NCBI GenBank assembly: GCA_963691775.1
Contig: OY829369.1
Span: forward strand, 2,542,001 to 2,606,000
Source: JAZBPO01 sp963691775
GTDB taxonomy: Bacteria; Pseudomonadota; Gammaproteobacteria; Pseudomonadales; Azotimanducaceae
Direction: 5' to 3'
DNA length: 64,000 nt
The notes under the pieces: generated by a model
What the model was told of the DNA's origin: nothing
What the model saw: only the letters and a program-made list of their open reading frames with translations
The model's database searches: none
In this document: piece by piece, positions 24,382 to 35,195 of the stretch
Layout: every line of letters begins with the position of its first letter
Numbering within the stretch: the first letter of the stretch is position 1
Program-made: the position numbers and the translations under genes

Positions 24382-25242
24382 ATGGCCGTAGGCAAGGAAA
24401 TTCGCACCAAGATCAAGAGCGTGCAGAACACGCAGAAGATTACGAGTGCCATGGAGATGGTGGCCGCGTCGAAGATGCGCCGAACGCAGGACCGCATGGC
24501 GGCCAGTCGGCCGTTCGCGGACAAGATCCTGCAGGTCGTCGGTCATCTGGCTCGCGCCAATCCCGAACACCGCAGCGAGTTCATGATCGAGCGCGACGTC
24601 AAGCGCGTCGGCTACATCGTGGTTTCCTCGGACAAGGGCCTGTGCGGAGGTTTGAACGTCAATCTGTTCCGCGCCCTGGTCAAGGACATGAAGTCCCAGG
24701 CGGACGCGGGCATCGAGATCGATCTCGCACTCGTCGGCAAGAAGGCCCAGGGCTTCTTCCGCAGCTACGGCGGCAACGTCGTTGCGACGGTGGATGGTCT
24801 GGGTGAGACGCCGACGATGGAAGAGCTCATCGGGGGCGTGCAGGTGATGCTGCGCGCATACGCGGAAGGCCGCATCGACCGACTGGTCGTAGTTTACAAC
24901 CGCTTCGTGAACACCATGACGCAGGCCCCGACCTTCCTGCAATTGGCGCCGCTCCCGCCGACCGAGGAAGACGGCTACGGCCATTCGTGGGATTACCTCT
25001 ACGAGCCCGACGCGCGTGAACTCATCGAGGGTCTGATCACGCGCTACATCGAGTCAGAGGTCTATCAGGCCGTCGTAGAGAACACCGCCTGCGAGCAGGC
25101 CGCTAAGATGATCGCGATGAAAAACGCCACCGAGAACGCCGGCCAGCTCATCGACGATCTGCAGTTGCTCTACAACAACGCCCGTCAGGCCGCCATCACC
25201 CAGGAAATTTCCGAGATCGTGGGCGGCGCCGCGGCGGTCTGA
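24382..25242 (+). CDS. atpG: F0F1 ATP synthase subunit gamma
   Basis: Subunit gamma is the central rotor shaft of F1. The 286-aa protein starts MAVGKEIRTKIKSVQNTQKI and continues TSAMEMVAASKMRR, the conserved N-terminal helix; the DKGLCGGLN segment and the C-terminal helix NNARQAAITQEISEIVGGA are also present. It lies between atpA and atpD as usual. Confidence 0.97.
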   Translation: MAVGKEIRTKIKSVQNTQKITSAMEMVAASKMRRTQDRMAASRPFADKILQVVGHLARANPEHRSEFMIERDVKRVGYIVVSSDKGLCGGLNVNLFRALVKDMKSQADAGIEIDLALVGKKAQGFFRSYGGNVVATVDGLGETPTMEELIGGVQVMLRAYAEGRIDRLVVVYNRFVNTMTQAPTFLQLAPLPPTEEDGYGHSWDYLYEPDARELIEGLITRYIESEVYQAVVENTACEQAAKMIAMKNATENAGQLIDDLQLLYNNARQAAITQEISEIVGGAAAV

Positions 25243-25299
25243 ACGACCGCAGGCAGCGACCCACCTTCGAAGACGAACACACGAGAGGATCGGACAATC

Positions 25300-26676
<1,377 letters not shown>

Positions 26677-26736
26677 GCGTCCCGATCCGGAACACAATCG
26701 CGCAGTCGACCCAGAATCGAAGGAGGCCGCTGATAC

Positions 26737-27159
26737 ATGGCCACGACCATCCATTGCGACGTGGTGAGCGCCGAGCAGGAGATATTCTCCGGCCGCGTCA
26801 CCATGGTCGTCGCGACCGGTACCATGGGTGAGCTTGGCATCATGCCTGGCCACGCGCCGCTCCTGACCGGCATCAAGCCCGGCCCGGTGCGCCTGCTCAC
26901 TGAAGATGGTTCGGAAGAGACCATCTTCGCTTCCGGCGGCTTTCTGGAAGTTCAGCCGGGCGTTGTGACCATCCTCGCCGACACGGCCGCGAGAGCGGAC
27001 GACCTCGATGAGGTTGCCGCACAGCAGGCAATGGAGGAGGCTGAAGCAGCGATGGCAAACCAGTCGGCGCAGTTCGAGTACTCGCTTGCGGCGGCTCAGC
27101 TCGCGGAAGCGGCAGCGCAATTGCGCGTACTCCGCATGCGCAAGGGCCGCGGCTCCTGA
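26737..27159 (+). CDS. atpC: F0F1 ATP synthase subunit epsilon
   Basis: Subunit epsilon is the rotor subunit and internal inhibitor of ATP hydrolysis. The 140-aa protein has the N-terminal beta sandwich (CDVVSAEQEIFSG, GELGIMPGHAPLLTGI, FASGGFLEVQP) and a C-terminal helical pair. SD AAGGAGG lies upstream of the ATG. It is the last gene of the operon and is followed by an intrinsic terminator. Confidence 0.97.
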   Translation: MATTIHCDVVSAEQEIFSGRVTMVVATGTMGELGIMPGHAPLLTGIKPGPVRLLTEDGSEETIFASGGFLEVQPGVVTILADTAARADDLDEVAAQQAMEEAEAAMANQSAQFEYSLAAAQLAEAAAQLRVLRMRKGRGS

Positions 27160-27207
27160 ATCCTTTCAGCGTTGTAGCGTGACAGCCCCACTCAGCGGGC
27201 GTAGAAG

Positions 27208-27237
27208 AAGGGCGGCTCTAGAGCGGCCCTTTTTATT
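27208..27237 (+). terminator. Rho-independent terminator of the atp operon
   Basis: A GC-rich hairpin (GGGC-G-GCT / AGC-G-GCCC with a CTAG loop and one G-G mismatch, 27210-27229) is followed by TTTTTATT. It lies 50 bp after the atpC stop and just before the glmU ribosome site. Confidence 0.78.
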
Positions 27238-27252
27238 ATCCGGAGATCGAAC

Positions 27253-28626
27253 ATGACGACCGTCGCGGTGGTGCTTGCCGCCGGCAAAGGGACCCGGATG
27301 AGGTCCGCGATACCGAAGGTATTGCATCCCCTCGGCGGCTTGCCTTTGCTCGGCCACGTCATGAAAACGGCGCGTACCGTGGCGGATCGCCTGGTCGTCG
27401 TTGTCTCTCCTGGCGCCGATGCGGTGCGTGACGTCGCGGCTGCCGACGACGTGGTATTCGTCGATCAGGTGGAGCAGCTCGGTACGGGCCACGCGGTGTC
27501 CTGCGCGCTTGCCGAAATCGATCACGCGGATCGCATCGTCGTGCTTTATGGCGATGTCCCGCTCCTGCGGCCGGAGACGCTCGCGCGTTTGGTCAAAGAT
27601 GTTCCCGCGGGGGCCCTCGGCATTGTTACCGCTGAAGTGGCCGACCCCTTCGGCCTTGGACGCATGGTTCGAGACGAGACGGGGCGCGTGTGCCGCATCG
27701 TTGAGGAGAAGGATGCGAGTTCGGCCGAGCGCGCGATCCGCGAGATCAATTCCGGCATCTACGCGATCCCGGGCTCGCGCATTGCGGACTGGATCGGAGC
27801 CCTGAACAACGAGAATGCGCAAGGCGAGTACTACCTCACTGACATTGTCGCCATGGCGGCGAAAGAAGGCGTGAGCGTGGAGACTGTCATTGCCGAAGGT
27901 GAAGAAGAAGTGGCCGGCATCAACGATCGAGTGCAGCTTGCTGTGCTTGAACGTGCCCTCCAGGCGAGACGCGCTGAGGCGCTGATGCGGGCAGGCGTGA
28001 CGCTGGCTGATCCGGCGCGCGTCGACGTGCGAGGAACGCTTGAGGTCGGCCCGGACAGCAGCATCGACATCGACTGCGTATTCGAGGGTGACGTACGTCT
28101 CGGCGCTGGGGTCCGCATCGCCGCACACTGCGTGATCAAGAATGCTGTCATAGGGGATGGCGTTGAAATCGAAGCCTTTACGCATATCGAGGGTGCCCAC
28201 GTAGGCGCTTCAGCGAGGGTCGGCCCCTACGCCCGATTGCGAGAAGGGACGCAACTCGGCGCTCGGACGAAGATCGGAAACTTCGTGGAAACTAAACAGA
28301 CTAGGCTCGGCGAAGGCAGCAAGGCCAATCATCTCGCCTACCTCGGCAATGCTACGGTCGGAGCGGACTGCAACATCGGCGCAGGTACGATCACCTGCAA
28401 CTACGATGGTGTGACCAAGCATCCCACGGTCATCGGTGACGGTGCTTTCGTTGGCTCCAATTCGACATTGGTGGCTCCTGTCGAACTCGGCAAGGGCGCC
28501 TACGTCGGCGCAGGGTCGAGCGTGACCAAAAAGGTCCCAGACGGAACGCTCGCTGTCGGCCGTGCAAAGCAGCGCAACATCGAGGGCTGGCGCTCGCCGA
28601 AGGCCCGCTTGTCCGACGACGACTGA
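27253..28626 (+). CDS. glmU: Bifunctional N-acetylglucosamine-1-phosphate uridyltransferase / glucosamine-1-phosphate acetyltransferase
   Basis: GlmU makes UDP-GlcNAc for peptidoglycan and LPS. The 457-aa protein has an N-terminal pyrophosphorylase domain starting VVLAAGKGTRMRSAIPKVLH, with the LYGDVPLL motif, and a C-terminal left-handed beta-helix of hexapeptide repeats with the acetyltransferase motif NFVETKQTRLGEGSKANHL and AGTITCNYDG. It starts right after the atp terminator and 18 bp before glmS, forming the usual glmUS pair. Confidence 0.98.
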   Translation: MTTVAVVLAAGKGTRMRSAIPKVLHPLGGLPLLGHVMKTARTVADRLVVVVSPGADAVRDVAAADDVVFVDQVEQLGTGHAVSCALAEIDHADRIVVLYGDVPLLRPETLARLVKDVPAGALGIVTAEVADPFGLGRMVRDETGRVCRIVEEKDASSAERAIREINSGIYAIPGSRIADWIGALNNENAQGEYYLTDIVAMAAKEGVSVETVIAEGEEEVAGINDRVQLAVLERALQARRAEALMRAGVTLADPARVDVRGTLEVGPDSSIDIDCVFEGDVRLGAGVRIAAHCVIKNAVIGDGVEIEAFTHIEGAHVGASARVGPYARLREGTQLGARTKIGNFVETKQTRLGEGSKANHLAYLGNATVGADCNIGAGTITCNYDGVTKHPTVIGDGAFVGSNSTLVAPVELGKGAYVGAGSSVTKKVPDGTLAVGRAKQRNIEGWRSPKARLSDDD

Positions 28627-28644
28627 AGCTCCAGGGAGAGCGCT

Positions 28645-30474
28645 ATGTGCGGAATTGTCGGAGCCGTTGCGCGCCGCCCCGTTCACGACATCCTGATCAC
28701 CGGTCTCAAACGACTTGAATATCGGGGCTACGACTCCGCCGGCATCGCCGTCATCGAGGCGGGCACGCTTGCGACGGCGCGGCGGGTCGGCAAGGTGAAG
28801 GCGCTCGATGAAGAACTCCGGAGCGTCGGAGCGGAGGGAATGACGGGCATTGCGCATACGCGCTGGGCAACGCATGGCGTGCCGAGCGAGGCAAATGCGC
28901 ATCCTCATGTCTCGCGCGATGAGATCGCCCTTGTCCACAACGGCATCATCGAGAATCACGTCGAATTGCGCGAGCGCCTGCAGGGACTCGGCTACACCTT
29001 CGCCTCCGAAACCGACACGGAAACGGTGGTGCATCTTGTTCATCACTTCTACCAGAGCACCGGGAACCTCACGGCGGCGCTCCGTGCGGCCGTCAGAGAC
29101 CTCGAGGGTGCCTTCGCACTCGGGGTCGTCCACCGCGATGAACCTGAACGTCTCGTCGCCGCTCGAAAGGGATCGCCTCTGGTCGTCGGCCTCGGCATCG
29201 GCGAGAACTACGTCGCATCTGATGTGCTTGCGCTGCGCGCGGTGACGGATCGCTTCATCTTTCTCGAGGAAGGTGACCTCGTCGAGATCACCCGTGATGA
29301 CGTATCCATCTATGACCTGGACGACGCCTCCGTCGTGCGCGTCGCAGTGCGCGTAGAGATGGGCGCTGACGACACGGACAAGGGTAATTACCGCCATCAC
29401 ATGCTGAAGGAGATTCATCAGCAGCCCAGCGTTGCCCGCCGCACCCTGGAAGGCCGCCTCGGCACGAAGAATGTGCTCGAACAGTGCCTCGGCGTGAGGG
29501 CCGGTGAGCTCCTTGATCAGGTCCGAGCCGTCACCATCGTTGGCTGCGGCTCTGCCTACTACACGGGGGCCGTGGCGCGGTACTGGATCGAGTCGCTCGC
29601 TGGCATTCCCTGCAACGTTGAGGTCGCGAGCGAATACCGCTATCGCAATCCGGCCTTCGTCGATGGCACGCTGTTCGTGACCATCTCGCAGTCGGGTGAG
29701 ACCGCCGACACGCTCGCAGCCCTTTGCATGGCGCGGGAAAAAGGCATCGTCGCTTCGCTTACGGTCTGCAACGTGCCGACGAGCTCCATCGTGCGCGAGT
29801 CCGATCTTGCCCTCATGCTGGAGGCCGGCCCCGAGATCGGCGTTGCCTCTACGAAGGCCTTCACGGCCCAGCTTGCCGATCTGCTGCTGCTCGCAGCTCT
29901 GCTCGGTCGCCGCGGCGGCACGAGTGAGGAAACGGAGGCCGAGATCGTCGCAGCCCTTAACGAGCTCCCGGCGGCCATGGACGCGGCCCTCGCGCTCGAG
30001 GCTCGGGTGGAACAGATCGCCGAGGGATTCGTGGAGATGCACCATGCTCTCTTCCTCGGACGTGGGGAGGTCTATCCGATCGCGCTGGAAGGCGCGCTCA
30101 AGCTCAAGGAGATTTCCTACATCCACGCCGAGGGCTATCCGGCGGGTGAGCTCAAGCACGGCCCCCTGGCGCTCGTGGATGCCGACATGCCGGTGATCGC
30201 GGTCGCGCCGAACGATGATCTGTTTGAAAAGCTGCAGTCGAATCTGCACGAAGTTCGGGCCCGGGGCGGCCAGCTTTACGTGTTCGCCGACGAAGCGTTG
30301 CACTTCAGAGAGGCGCCGGGGGTAACAGTGATTCCCGTTCCATCGGTGAGTCCCTGGATTGCGCCCATGGTTCATACGATCCCTCTGCAGCTGCTCGCCT
30401 ATCACGTTGCAGTCCTGCGAGGAACGGACGTCGATCAGCCCCGAAACCTCGCGAAATCCGTGACGGTCGAGTAA
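28645..30474 (+). CDS. glmS: Glutamine-fructose-6-phosphate transaminase (isomerizing)
   Basis: GlmS makes glucosamine-6-phosphate, the first step of the amino-sugar pathway continued by GlmU. The 609-aa protein begins MCGIVGAVARRP with the catalytic Cys2 of the class II glutaminase domain, followed by two SIS sugar-binding domains (VGCGSAYYTG, SQSGETADT, EVASEYRYR) and the C-terminal KSVTVE. I saw no GlmY/GlmZ-like feature in the leader; the spacing from glmU is only 18 bp. Confidence 0.98.
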   Translation: MCGIVGAVARRPVHDILITGLKRLEYRGYDSAGIAVIEAGTLATARRVGKVKALDEELRSVGAEGMTGIAHTRWATHGVPSEANAHPHVSRDEIALVHNGIIENHVELRERLQGLGYTFASETDTETVVHLVHHFYQSTGNLTAALRAAVRDLEGAFALGVVHRDEPERLVAARKGSPLVVGLGIGENYVASDVLALRAVTDRFIFLEEGDLVEITRDDVSIYDLDDASVVRVAVRVEMGADDTDKGNYRHHMLKEIHQQPSVARRTLEGRLGTKNVLEQCLGVRAGELLDQVRAVTIVGCGSAYYTGAVARYWIESLAGIPCNVEVASEYRYRNPAFVDGTLFVTISQSGETADTLAALCMAREKGIVASLTVCNVPTSSIVRESDLALMLEAGPEIGVASTKAFTAQLADLLLLAALLGRRGGTSEETEAEIVAALNELPAAMDAALALEARVEQIAEGFVEMHHALFLGRGEVYPIALEGALKLKEISYIHAEGYPAGELKHGPLALVDADMPVIAVAPNDDLFEKLQSNLHEVRARGGQLYVFADEALHFREAPGVTVIPVPSVSPWIAPMVHTIPLQLLAYHVAVLRGTDVDQPRNLAKSVTVE

Positions 30475-30489
30475 CACCTCTACGCCGCC

Positions 30490-30517
30490 GGCTGCGCGCT
30501 ACGTTAAGGGCGCAGCC
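30490..30517. terminator. Possible hairpin after glmS
   Basis: GGCTGCGC and GCGCAGCC form a perfect 8-bp stem around a 12-nt loop, 15 bp after the glmS stop. There is no T tract, so intrinsic termination is uncertain. Confidence 0.35.
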
Positions 30518-30590
30518 CGCGGACGAATGCGGTGCATGCTAGGCTCACGGACCTGTGCACCCCTCCATCCCTGTCCACGTCCGGAGCTCC

Positions 30591-32801
30591 ATGGACGTCA
30601 CACATATCCTCGAAGGCCTGAACGACCCGCAGCGTGAAGCGGTGACGGCGCCGCCCGAAAACCTGCTCGTCCTTGCAGGCGCCGGTTCGGGCAAAACGCG
30701 TGTGCTGGTGCATCGGATCGCCTGGCTGATCGAGGCGGAAGGCGCGTCGCCGCACGGCATTCTTGCGGTGACCTTCACCAACAAGGCTGCGGCTGAGATG
30801 CGCGCGCGGATCGAGTCGCTGCTCGATCTTCCGGTTCGCCAGATGTGGGTCGGGACCTTCCACGGCATCGCCCACCGTCTGCTCCGCCAGCACTGGCAGG
30901 AAGCGAAGCTGCCGGAGAACTTCCAGATCCTGGATGCGGAAGACCAGCAGCGACTCGTCAAGCGCATCATGAAAAGCCTCAATCTGGATGAGAAGCGCTG
31001 GCCGCCACGTCAGGCGACCTGGTTCATAAACGGCCAGAAGGACGAAGGCCGGCGGGCGCGGCATGTCGAAGCTGGGGGCGATCTGTTCGCGGAAACGATG
31101 GTTCGTGTCTACGCGGCTTATGAGGACGCCTGCGAGCGCGGCGGCATGATCGACTTCGCTGAACTGCTGCTTCGCAGCCATGAGCTCTGGCTCGAGAATC
31201 CCGCTCTGCTGGGGCACTACCAGCGTCGCTTCGGCCATTTGCTGGTCGATGAATTCCAGGACACCAACACGATCCAGTACGCCTGGCTGCGCGTGCTTGC
31301 AGGCCAGTCCGGCAAGGTCATGGTAGTGGGCGACGATGACCAATCTATCTATGGCTGGCGCGGTGCGCGCATCGAGAACATTCATCGCGTGCAGCAGGAC
31401 TTTGCGGGTGTCCACGTCATTCGCCTCGAGCAGAACTATCGTTCCAGCGGAAACATCCTCGCGGCGGCGAACGCGCTGATCGAGCGCAATGATGACCGGC
31501 TAGGCAAGAAGCTGTGGACCGATGGAGAGGACGGCGACGCGATCCGCGTCTATGCCGGTCATAACGAGCTTGATGAGGCGCGTTTCATCGCCGAGCGCAT
31601 TCAGGCGTTCCTGAACGAAGGCCATGGCGCCGGTGAGGCTGCGATCCTCTACCGCTCGAATGCGCAGTCGCGGAACCTCGAGGAGGCCCTGCTCCGATTG
31701 GAGATTCCCTATCGGATCTACGGTGGTCTGCGCTTTTTCGAGCGCGCTGAAATCCGCAATGCCCTTGGCTACATGCGCCTGCTCGCCAATCGCGACGGCG
31801 ACGCGGCATTCGAGCGCGTGGTGAATACGCCACCGCGCGGGATCGGCGAGAAGACCCTCGATCAGGTGCGGACGGAAGCACGGAATGCAGGTGTTTCCCT
31901 CTGGCGTGCCGCGGTGATGCTACTGGACGAGGGTCGCCTGACGGGTCGCGCAGCGAATGCCGTTGGCGGTTTCCTGCAGCTCGTGAATGACCTCGATGAG
32001 GGCACCGAGGGGCTTACGCTGGCGGAGCTCACCGAGCACGTCGTCGAAGTGTCTGGCCTGTACGAGTATCACGGGCGCGAGAAGGGCGAGCGCGGCGTTG
32101 CGCGCAAGGAGAATCTGGACGAGCTTGTGACGGCGGCGCGTCAGTTCAGCGGGGAGCTTCACCTCCCTGTCGATCAGGATGGGGATGCGCGTCTCGACGA
32201 ACGTCGGCTGCTAGAGGAGTTCCTGGATCTCGCCGCACTCGAGGCTGGCGACACGCAGTCCGGCGACGGTCGCGAAGCAGTTCAGCTCATGACGCTTCAC
32301 TCCGCGAAGGGGCTCGAATTCCCGCTTGTATTCCTCGCTGGCGTAGAGGAAGGGCTGTTTCCGCATCGCATGTCGGTGGAGGAGCCGGGGCGCCTCGAGG
32401 AGGAGCGGCGACTCTGTTATGTGGGCATTACCAGAGCCATGCGGCACCTCTATCTGACCTACGCGGAGTCGCGTCGACTGCACGGTACCGAAACCTACAA
32501 CCGACCCTCTCGCTTTATCCGTGAATTGCCCTCCGAACGGCTCGAAGAAGTGCGTATGGCCGCCGCGATCACGCGCCCGACGCAGATGTCTGGGCGACGC
32601 GGCGGGCTCGATCTGGAACAGGCGGTCGCCCATGAGGTCGGACTTTCGCTTGGCTGCCGCGTGGCGCATCCGACCTTTGGAGAGGGAGTCGTGCTGGAGG
32701 TCGAGGGACAAGGTGCACGCGCGCGCGTGCAGGTAAATTTCGACGAGGTCGGCTCGAAGTGGCTCATGCTCAGCCATGTAAAGCTCGAACGCCTCGACTG
32801 A
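30591..32801 (+). CDS. uvrD: DNA helicase II UvrD
   Basis: UvrD is an SF1A 3'-5' helicase of nucleotide excision and mismatch repair. The ATG at 30591 gives 736 aa opening MDVTHILEGLNDPQREAV, which matches E. coli UvrD (MDVSYLLDSLNDKQREAV); an in-frame upstream start at 30555 is not supported. Motifs are present: Walker A AGAGSGKT (29-36), TFTNKAAAEM, LLVDEFQDTN, VGDDDQSIYGWRGA, LEQNYRSS, LMTLHSAKGLEFP and VGITRAM. The C-terminal tail ending in GSKWLML resembles UvrD rather than Rep. Confidence 0.95.
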   Translation: MDVTHILEGLNDPQREAVTAPPENLLVLAGAGSGKTRVLVHRIAWLIEAEGASPHGILAVTFTNKAAAEMRARIESLLDLPVRQMWVGTFHGIAHRLLRQHWQEAKLPENFQILDAEDQQRLVKRIMKSLNLDEKRWPPRQATWFINGQKDEGRRARHVEAGGDLFAETMVRVYAAYEDACERGGMIDFAELLLRSHELWLENPALLGHYQRRFGHLLVDEFQDTNTIQYAWLRVLAGQSGKVMVVGDDDQSIYGWRGARIENIHRVQQDFAGVHVIRLEQNYRSSGNILAAANALIERNDDRLGKKLWTDGEDGDAIRVYAGHNELDEARFIAERIQAFLNEGHGAGEAAILYRSNAQSRNLEEALLRLEIPYRIYGGLRFFERAEIRNALGYMRLLANRDGDAAFERVVNTPPRGIGEKTLDQVRTEARNAGVSLWRAAVMLLDEGRLTGRAANAVGGFLQLVNDLDEGTEGLTLAELTEHVVEVSGLYEYHGREKGERGVARKENLDELVTAARQFSGELHLPVDQDGDARLDERRLLEEFLDLAALEAGDTQSGDGREAVQLMTLHSAKGLEFPLVFLAGVEEGLFPHRMSVEEPGRLEEERRLCYVGITRAMRHLYLTYAESRRLHGTETYNRPSRFIRELPSERLEEVRMAAAITRPTQMSGRRGGLDLEQAVAHEVGLSLGCRVAHPTFGEGVVLEVEGQGARARVQVNFDEVGSKWLMLSHVKLERLD

Positions 32802-32823
32802 TGAATCTATCAAGGGGGAGAGG

Positions 32824-33939
32824 ATGAAAGTGCTGCTGAGATTAGCGGTCGTCTTGCTGGCAGCGAGTGGGCTGACAGCCTGCGGTACGGATACCGCGGC
32901 GCCGATCGCGGAGGGCGCCGTGGCGGCGCCGCAGCAGACCTTCCGCTGGAAGATGATCACGACCTGGCCTAAGAACCTACCGGGCCTCGGAACGGGCCCG
33001 GAACGCTTTGCCGATCACGTGCGAGAGATGTCTGGTGGACGGCTCGACATCAAGGTTTACGGCGCCGGTGAGCTCGTCGGTGCGTTCGATGTCTTCGATG
33101 CAGTGCAGGGCGCCGATGCCGAGATGGGTCACGGGGCAGCGTACTACTGGCGCGGCAAGGCGCCTGAGGCGGCCTTCTTCACGGCCGTGCCGTTCGGCCT
33201 TACGGCGCAGGAGATGAACGGTTGGATCTATTACGGAGGTGGACTGGAGCTGTGGCAGGAGCTCTACGAACCTTTCGGCCTTGTACCGCTCCCGGGCGGG
33301 AACACAGGTGTGCAGATGGGCGGATGGTTCAACACCGAGATCAACTCCCTTGCCGATTTCCAGGGCCTGCGCATGCGTATTCCAGGTCTCGGTGGGCAGG
33401 TGTTCGAGCGCGCCGGCGGTGTCGCTGTGGCCATGCCCGGCGGCGACATGTTCACCTCGCTGCAAACCGGAACCATCGACGCTACGGAGTGGGTCGGCCC
33501 CTACAACGACCTTGCCTTTGGTCTGCACACGATTGCCGAGTACTACTACTACCCGGGCTGGCAGGAAGCGGGACCGGTGATGGAGACGCTGATCAACAAG
33601 GCCGCGTGGGAGTCTCTGCCGGCCGATCTTCAGGCCATTGTCCGGGCCGCAAGTCGTTCCATGAACGAGGACATGCTGGCGGAATACACGACGCGCAACG
33701 CAACCGCGCTGCAGACGCTTATCGATGAGCACGGCGTGGAGCCGCGGCCCTTTCCGGACGATGTCATGCAGCGCTTGCGTCGAATTTCCGACGAGGTCGT
33801 TGCGGAGATGGCGGACAGTTCGGATATGGCCCGGCGCATCTACGCCTCTTACTCGGCGTACAAGACGAGCGTCGAGGACTGGCACGCAATCGCCGAACAC
33901 GCATACCTGAATGCCCGCGCGGAGACGGATCCCGAGTGA
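32824..33939 (+). CDS. TRAP transporter substrate-binding lipoprotein (DctP family, copy 1)
   Basis: This is a periplasmic solute-binding protein of a tripartite ATP-independent transporter. The 371-aa product has a lipobox (LTAC, Cys20), so it is probably membrane-anchored. Segments GGWFNTEINSLADFQGLRMR, IPGLGGQVFERAGG, DATEWVGPYNDLAFG and YYYYPGWQEAGP resemble the TakP alpha-keto acid binding protein group. GGGGGAGAGG lies before the ATG. It overlaps the next gene, a close paralogue, by 4 bp. The permease genes lie convergently at 35196-37114. The likely ligand is a monocarboxylate or 2-oxo acid. Confidence 0.9.
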   Translation: MKVLLRLAVVLLAASGLTACGTDTAAPIAEGAVAAPQQTFRWKMITTWPKNLPGLGTGPERFADHVREMSGGRLDIKVYGAGELVGAFDVFDAVQGADAEMGHGAAYYWRGKAPEAAFFTAVPFGLTAQEMNGWIYYGGGLELWQELYEPFGLVPLPGGNTGVQMGGWFNTEINSLADFQGLRMRIPGLGGQVFERAGGVAVAMPGGDMFTSLQTGTIDATEWVGPYNDLAFGLHTIAEYYYYPGWQEAGPVMETLINKAAWESLPADLQAIVRAASRSMNEDMLAEYTTRNATALQTLIDEHGVEPRPFPDDVMQRLRRISDEVVAEMADSSDMARRIYASYSAYKTSVEDWHAIAEHAYLNARAETDPE

Positions 33940-35045
33940 GTGAGCGCGCCGGTCCGTGCTTGCTCGCGCTGCTGCTGCTGGTTGGCTGCGCCGAGCGGGC
34001 AGGGACCGAGGCTTCATCGACAGGGACGCTGCCGGTTGCCATCGAGCCCATCGAGTGGACGCTCCTGTCGACGGTGCCGCGCGGTTTGCCGGGGCCGGGT
34101 ACCGGTGCGTTGCGTTTCGCTGACCGCGTCAGGGACATGTCAGCGGGGCGCCTTACGATCGCGGTGCGCGGCGCGGGCGAGGTCGTAGGCGCCTTTGACG
34201 TTTTCGACGCCGTGCAGGGCGGCGACGCGGAGCTGGGGCACGGCGCTTCATTCTTCTGGCGCGGAAAGATCCCTGAAGCGGTTTTTTTCGCGGCCGTGCC
34301 TTTCGGCATGAATGCTCAGGAAACCAATGGCTGGCTCTACTACGGGGGAGGGCTTGAGCTTTGGCGGGAGCTCTATGAACCCTTCGGCGTCATACCGTTT
34401 CCTGCCGGGAACTCAGGTACGCAGATGGGTGGCTGGTTCAACGCACCCGTGGACTCCGTCGCGGATCTGCAGGGTCTGCGCATGCGTATCCTCGGGCTTG
34501 GTGCAGAGGTTTTCCGGCGAGCGGGCGGCGTGCCTGTTTCGCTGCCGCCTGACGCGGTGTTTGGAGCCATGCAATCGGGCCTGATAGATGCCGTAGAATG
34601 GGCAGCGCCCTACAACGATTTGCCGCTGGGCCTCCATCAGGTCGCAGGCTACTACTACTACCCCGGCTGGCAGGAGCCCGGGCCGCCCCTTGAGCTGATC
34701 GTTGCCGAGGAGGCCTGGTCGACTCTGCCCCCCGATCTTCAAGCCATTGTTGCGGCCGCAGCACGGTCTATGAACGAAGAGATGCTCGCCGAGTATACGG
34801 CGCGCAATCATGCGGCCCTGGAGACGCTCTTGAACGGCCATGGTGTCGAGCTGCGGGCGTTTCCGCCGTCGGTGCTGAGTGTGCTTCGAGGCTACTCCGA
34901 AGACGTTCTTGCAGAATTGGGAGCGCGCTCTGAAATCTCGGGCCGCATCCTCGATTCCTACACCGCTTACCTCGAGGACGTGCGTGCCTGGCACGCGATC
35001 TCCGAGCGCGCCTACCTTAATGCACGCGTGGCGTCGGAGCGCTGA
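33936..35045 (+). CDS. TRAP transporter substrate-binding lipoprotein (DctP family, copy 2)
   Basis: This 369-aa paralogue of the preceding gene is clearly similar along its whole length (DVFDAVQGGDAELGHGASFF, QMGGWFNAPVDSVADLQGLR, YYYYPGWQEPGPP). The start is a GTG in a GTGA overlap with copy 1, giving a lipoprotein signal (LLLLVGC). Differences fall in the binding region (RILGLGAEVFRRAGGVPVSL and IDAVEWAAPYNDLPLG in place of IPGLGGQ and DATEWVGPYND), which suggests a changed ligand. A tandem duplication is the simplest origin. Confidence 0.88.
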   Translation: MSERAGPCLLALLLLVGCAERAGTEASSTGTLPVAIEPIEWTLLSTVPRGLPGPGTGALRFADRVRDMSAGRLTIAVRGAGEVVGAFDVFDAVQGGDAELGHGASFFWRGKIPEAVFFAAVPFGMNAQETNGWLYYGGGLELWRELYEPFGVIPFPAGNSGTQMGGWFNAPVDSVADLQGLRMRILGLGAEVFRRAGGVPVSLPPDAVFGAMQSGLIDAVEWAAPYNDLPLGLHQVAGYYYYPGWQEPGPPLELIVAEEAWSTLPPDLQAIVAAAARSMNEEMLAEYTARNHAALETLLNGHGVELRAFPPSVLSVLRGYSEDVLAELGARSEISGRILDSYTAYLEDVRAWHAISERAYLNARVASER

Positions 35046-35195
35046 CGAAACTTCGCGCCGCCCCTCGTGACGAGGAGCCTTAGGGTCGTCATCGTGTTCC
35101 GCGACGCAGTTCAGCACCGGCGCCACCAATGCTCCGCTCAAGCGCAAACGGCTCCGGTTGTTAGAGTCTGACCGGTACGGCAGCAGGCGATGGCC